A DNA stretch of 64,000 nucleotides. Source: Sinimarinibacterium sp. NLF-5-8. Its GTDB lineage: Bacteria; Pseudomonadota; Gammaproteobacteria; Nevskiales; Nevskiaceae. The stretch's first letter is position 1. Each line of letters begins with the position of its first letter. Below, one piece after another: positions 63,833-64,000 of this stretch. The position numbers were made by a program, and so were the translations under genes. Below the pieces are notes generated by a model. That model had not been told where the DNA came from, did not search any database, and saw nothing but the letters and a program-made list of their open reading frames with translations. The stretch lies in assembly GCF_010092425.1 (NCBI RefSeq), contig NZ_CP048030.1:1178001-1242000 (forward strand), given 5' to 3'.

Positions 63833-64000
63833 TCAGGACACTTTTTCATCTGTTTCGGCCCTGTTTTTGATCGCATCCGCAATCTGTCGCTGCAAGCCCT
63901 GCATCCGCTTTTCAGCTTCGGCCTGCAACTGCGCCTCGCGCGCCTTCTGCACTTTGCTACGCCCAAACCGGATGCGGTTTTCAGCGGCCTGGACTTGTTT
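63833..64000 (-). CDS. C-terminal part of a charged coiled-coil protein (DUF4169-like), cut by edge
   Basis: The last 55 residues of a frame entering from the right edge and ending at TGA 63833-63835. It is rich in Glu, Lys, Arg and Gln, with QAAENRIRFGRSKVQKAREAQ. The NRxRFGRxK pattern resembles DUF4169 proteins, which are about 60 residues long. Helical, no membrane segment. Function unknown; the assignment rests on one short motif. Confidence 0.4.
   Translation of the reverse strand, partial: KQVQAAENRIRFGRSKVQKAREAQLQAEAEKRMQGLQRQIADAIKNRAETDEKVS

Overview
The window is a chromosomal segment of a GC-rich gammaproteobacterium. Two conserved gene orders show this: metZ-purF-cvpA-dedD(SPOR)-folC-accD-trpA-trpB-trpF-truA-(ecfT-like)-fimV-usg, and ndk-rlmN-pilW-rodZ-ispG-hisS-yfgM-bamB-der. 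Both are typical of Pseudomonas-like and Xanthomonadales/Nevskiales-like genomes. An AlkB-rubredoxin alkane hydroxylase, an LpxO-type lipid A hydroxylase, a solvent/drug-type RND pump and an S46 peptidase suggest a hydrocarbon-using environmental bacterium, possibly Nevskiales. That placement is inference. No tRNA, rRNA, insertion sequence, prophage or CRISPR array was seen.

Region 1 (1-27.3 kb) lies entirely on the minus strand. Read in the direction of transcription, it starts with the ndk promoter and runs through rlmN, pilW, rodZ, ispG, hisS, yfgM and bamB, mostly with ATGA overlaps, to a strong intrinsic terminator. Then come der, a solitary prpF, a histidine kinase/response regulator pair, usg, fimV, an EcfT-like membrane protein, truA, trpFBA, accD, folC, a SPOR protein, cvpA, purF and metZ (cut by the left edge).

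Region 2 (27.4-41.8 kb) is mixed. It holds a nitronate monooxygenase-like flavoprotein with a PadR regulator, and an AraC regulator divergent from an alkane monooxygenase fused to rubredoxin. An 18-bp direct repeat lies between those two, phased at 21 bp. Then come xerD, plsC, an FAD-linked sugar-lactone oxidase, zapE, rnk, lpxO (with a good sigma-70 promoter), valS, and an uncharacterised protein with a LecA-like N-terminal part and a DUF3047-like C-terminal part.

Region 3 (41.8-54.9 kb) holds a patatin-like phospholipase and the MoxR-DUF58-transglutaminase (TgpA-type) operon. These are followed by a very short MscS-family protein, a thioredoxin-like ferredoxin, a DUF481 outer-membrane protein, a DegQ/MucD protease, a PEBP-family protein, SohB, an OmpA/OprF-like porin and a thiolase.

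Region 4 (54.9-64 kb) has a complete RND tripartite efflux operon (membrane fusion, pump, outer-membrane channel) divergent from a MarR regulator, with a palindromic operator candidate between them. It ends with a DPP7-type S46 dipeptidyl-peptidase, a small two-helix membrane protein and a fragment of a basic, coiled small protein.

Most genes are conserved housekeeping genes. The parts most worth a second look are the alkB-rubredoxin locus and its phased repeats, the LecA-like/DUF3047 protein, the kinase partnered with a degenerate-HD regulator, the orphan EcfT-like gene and the minimal MscS protein.
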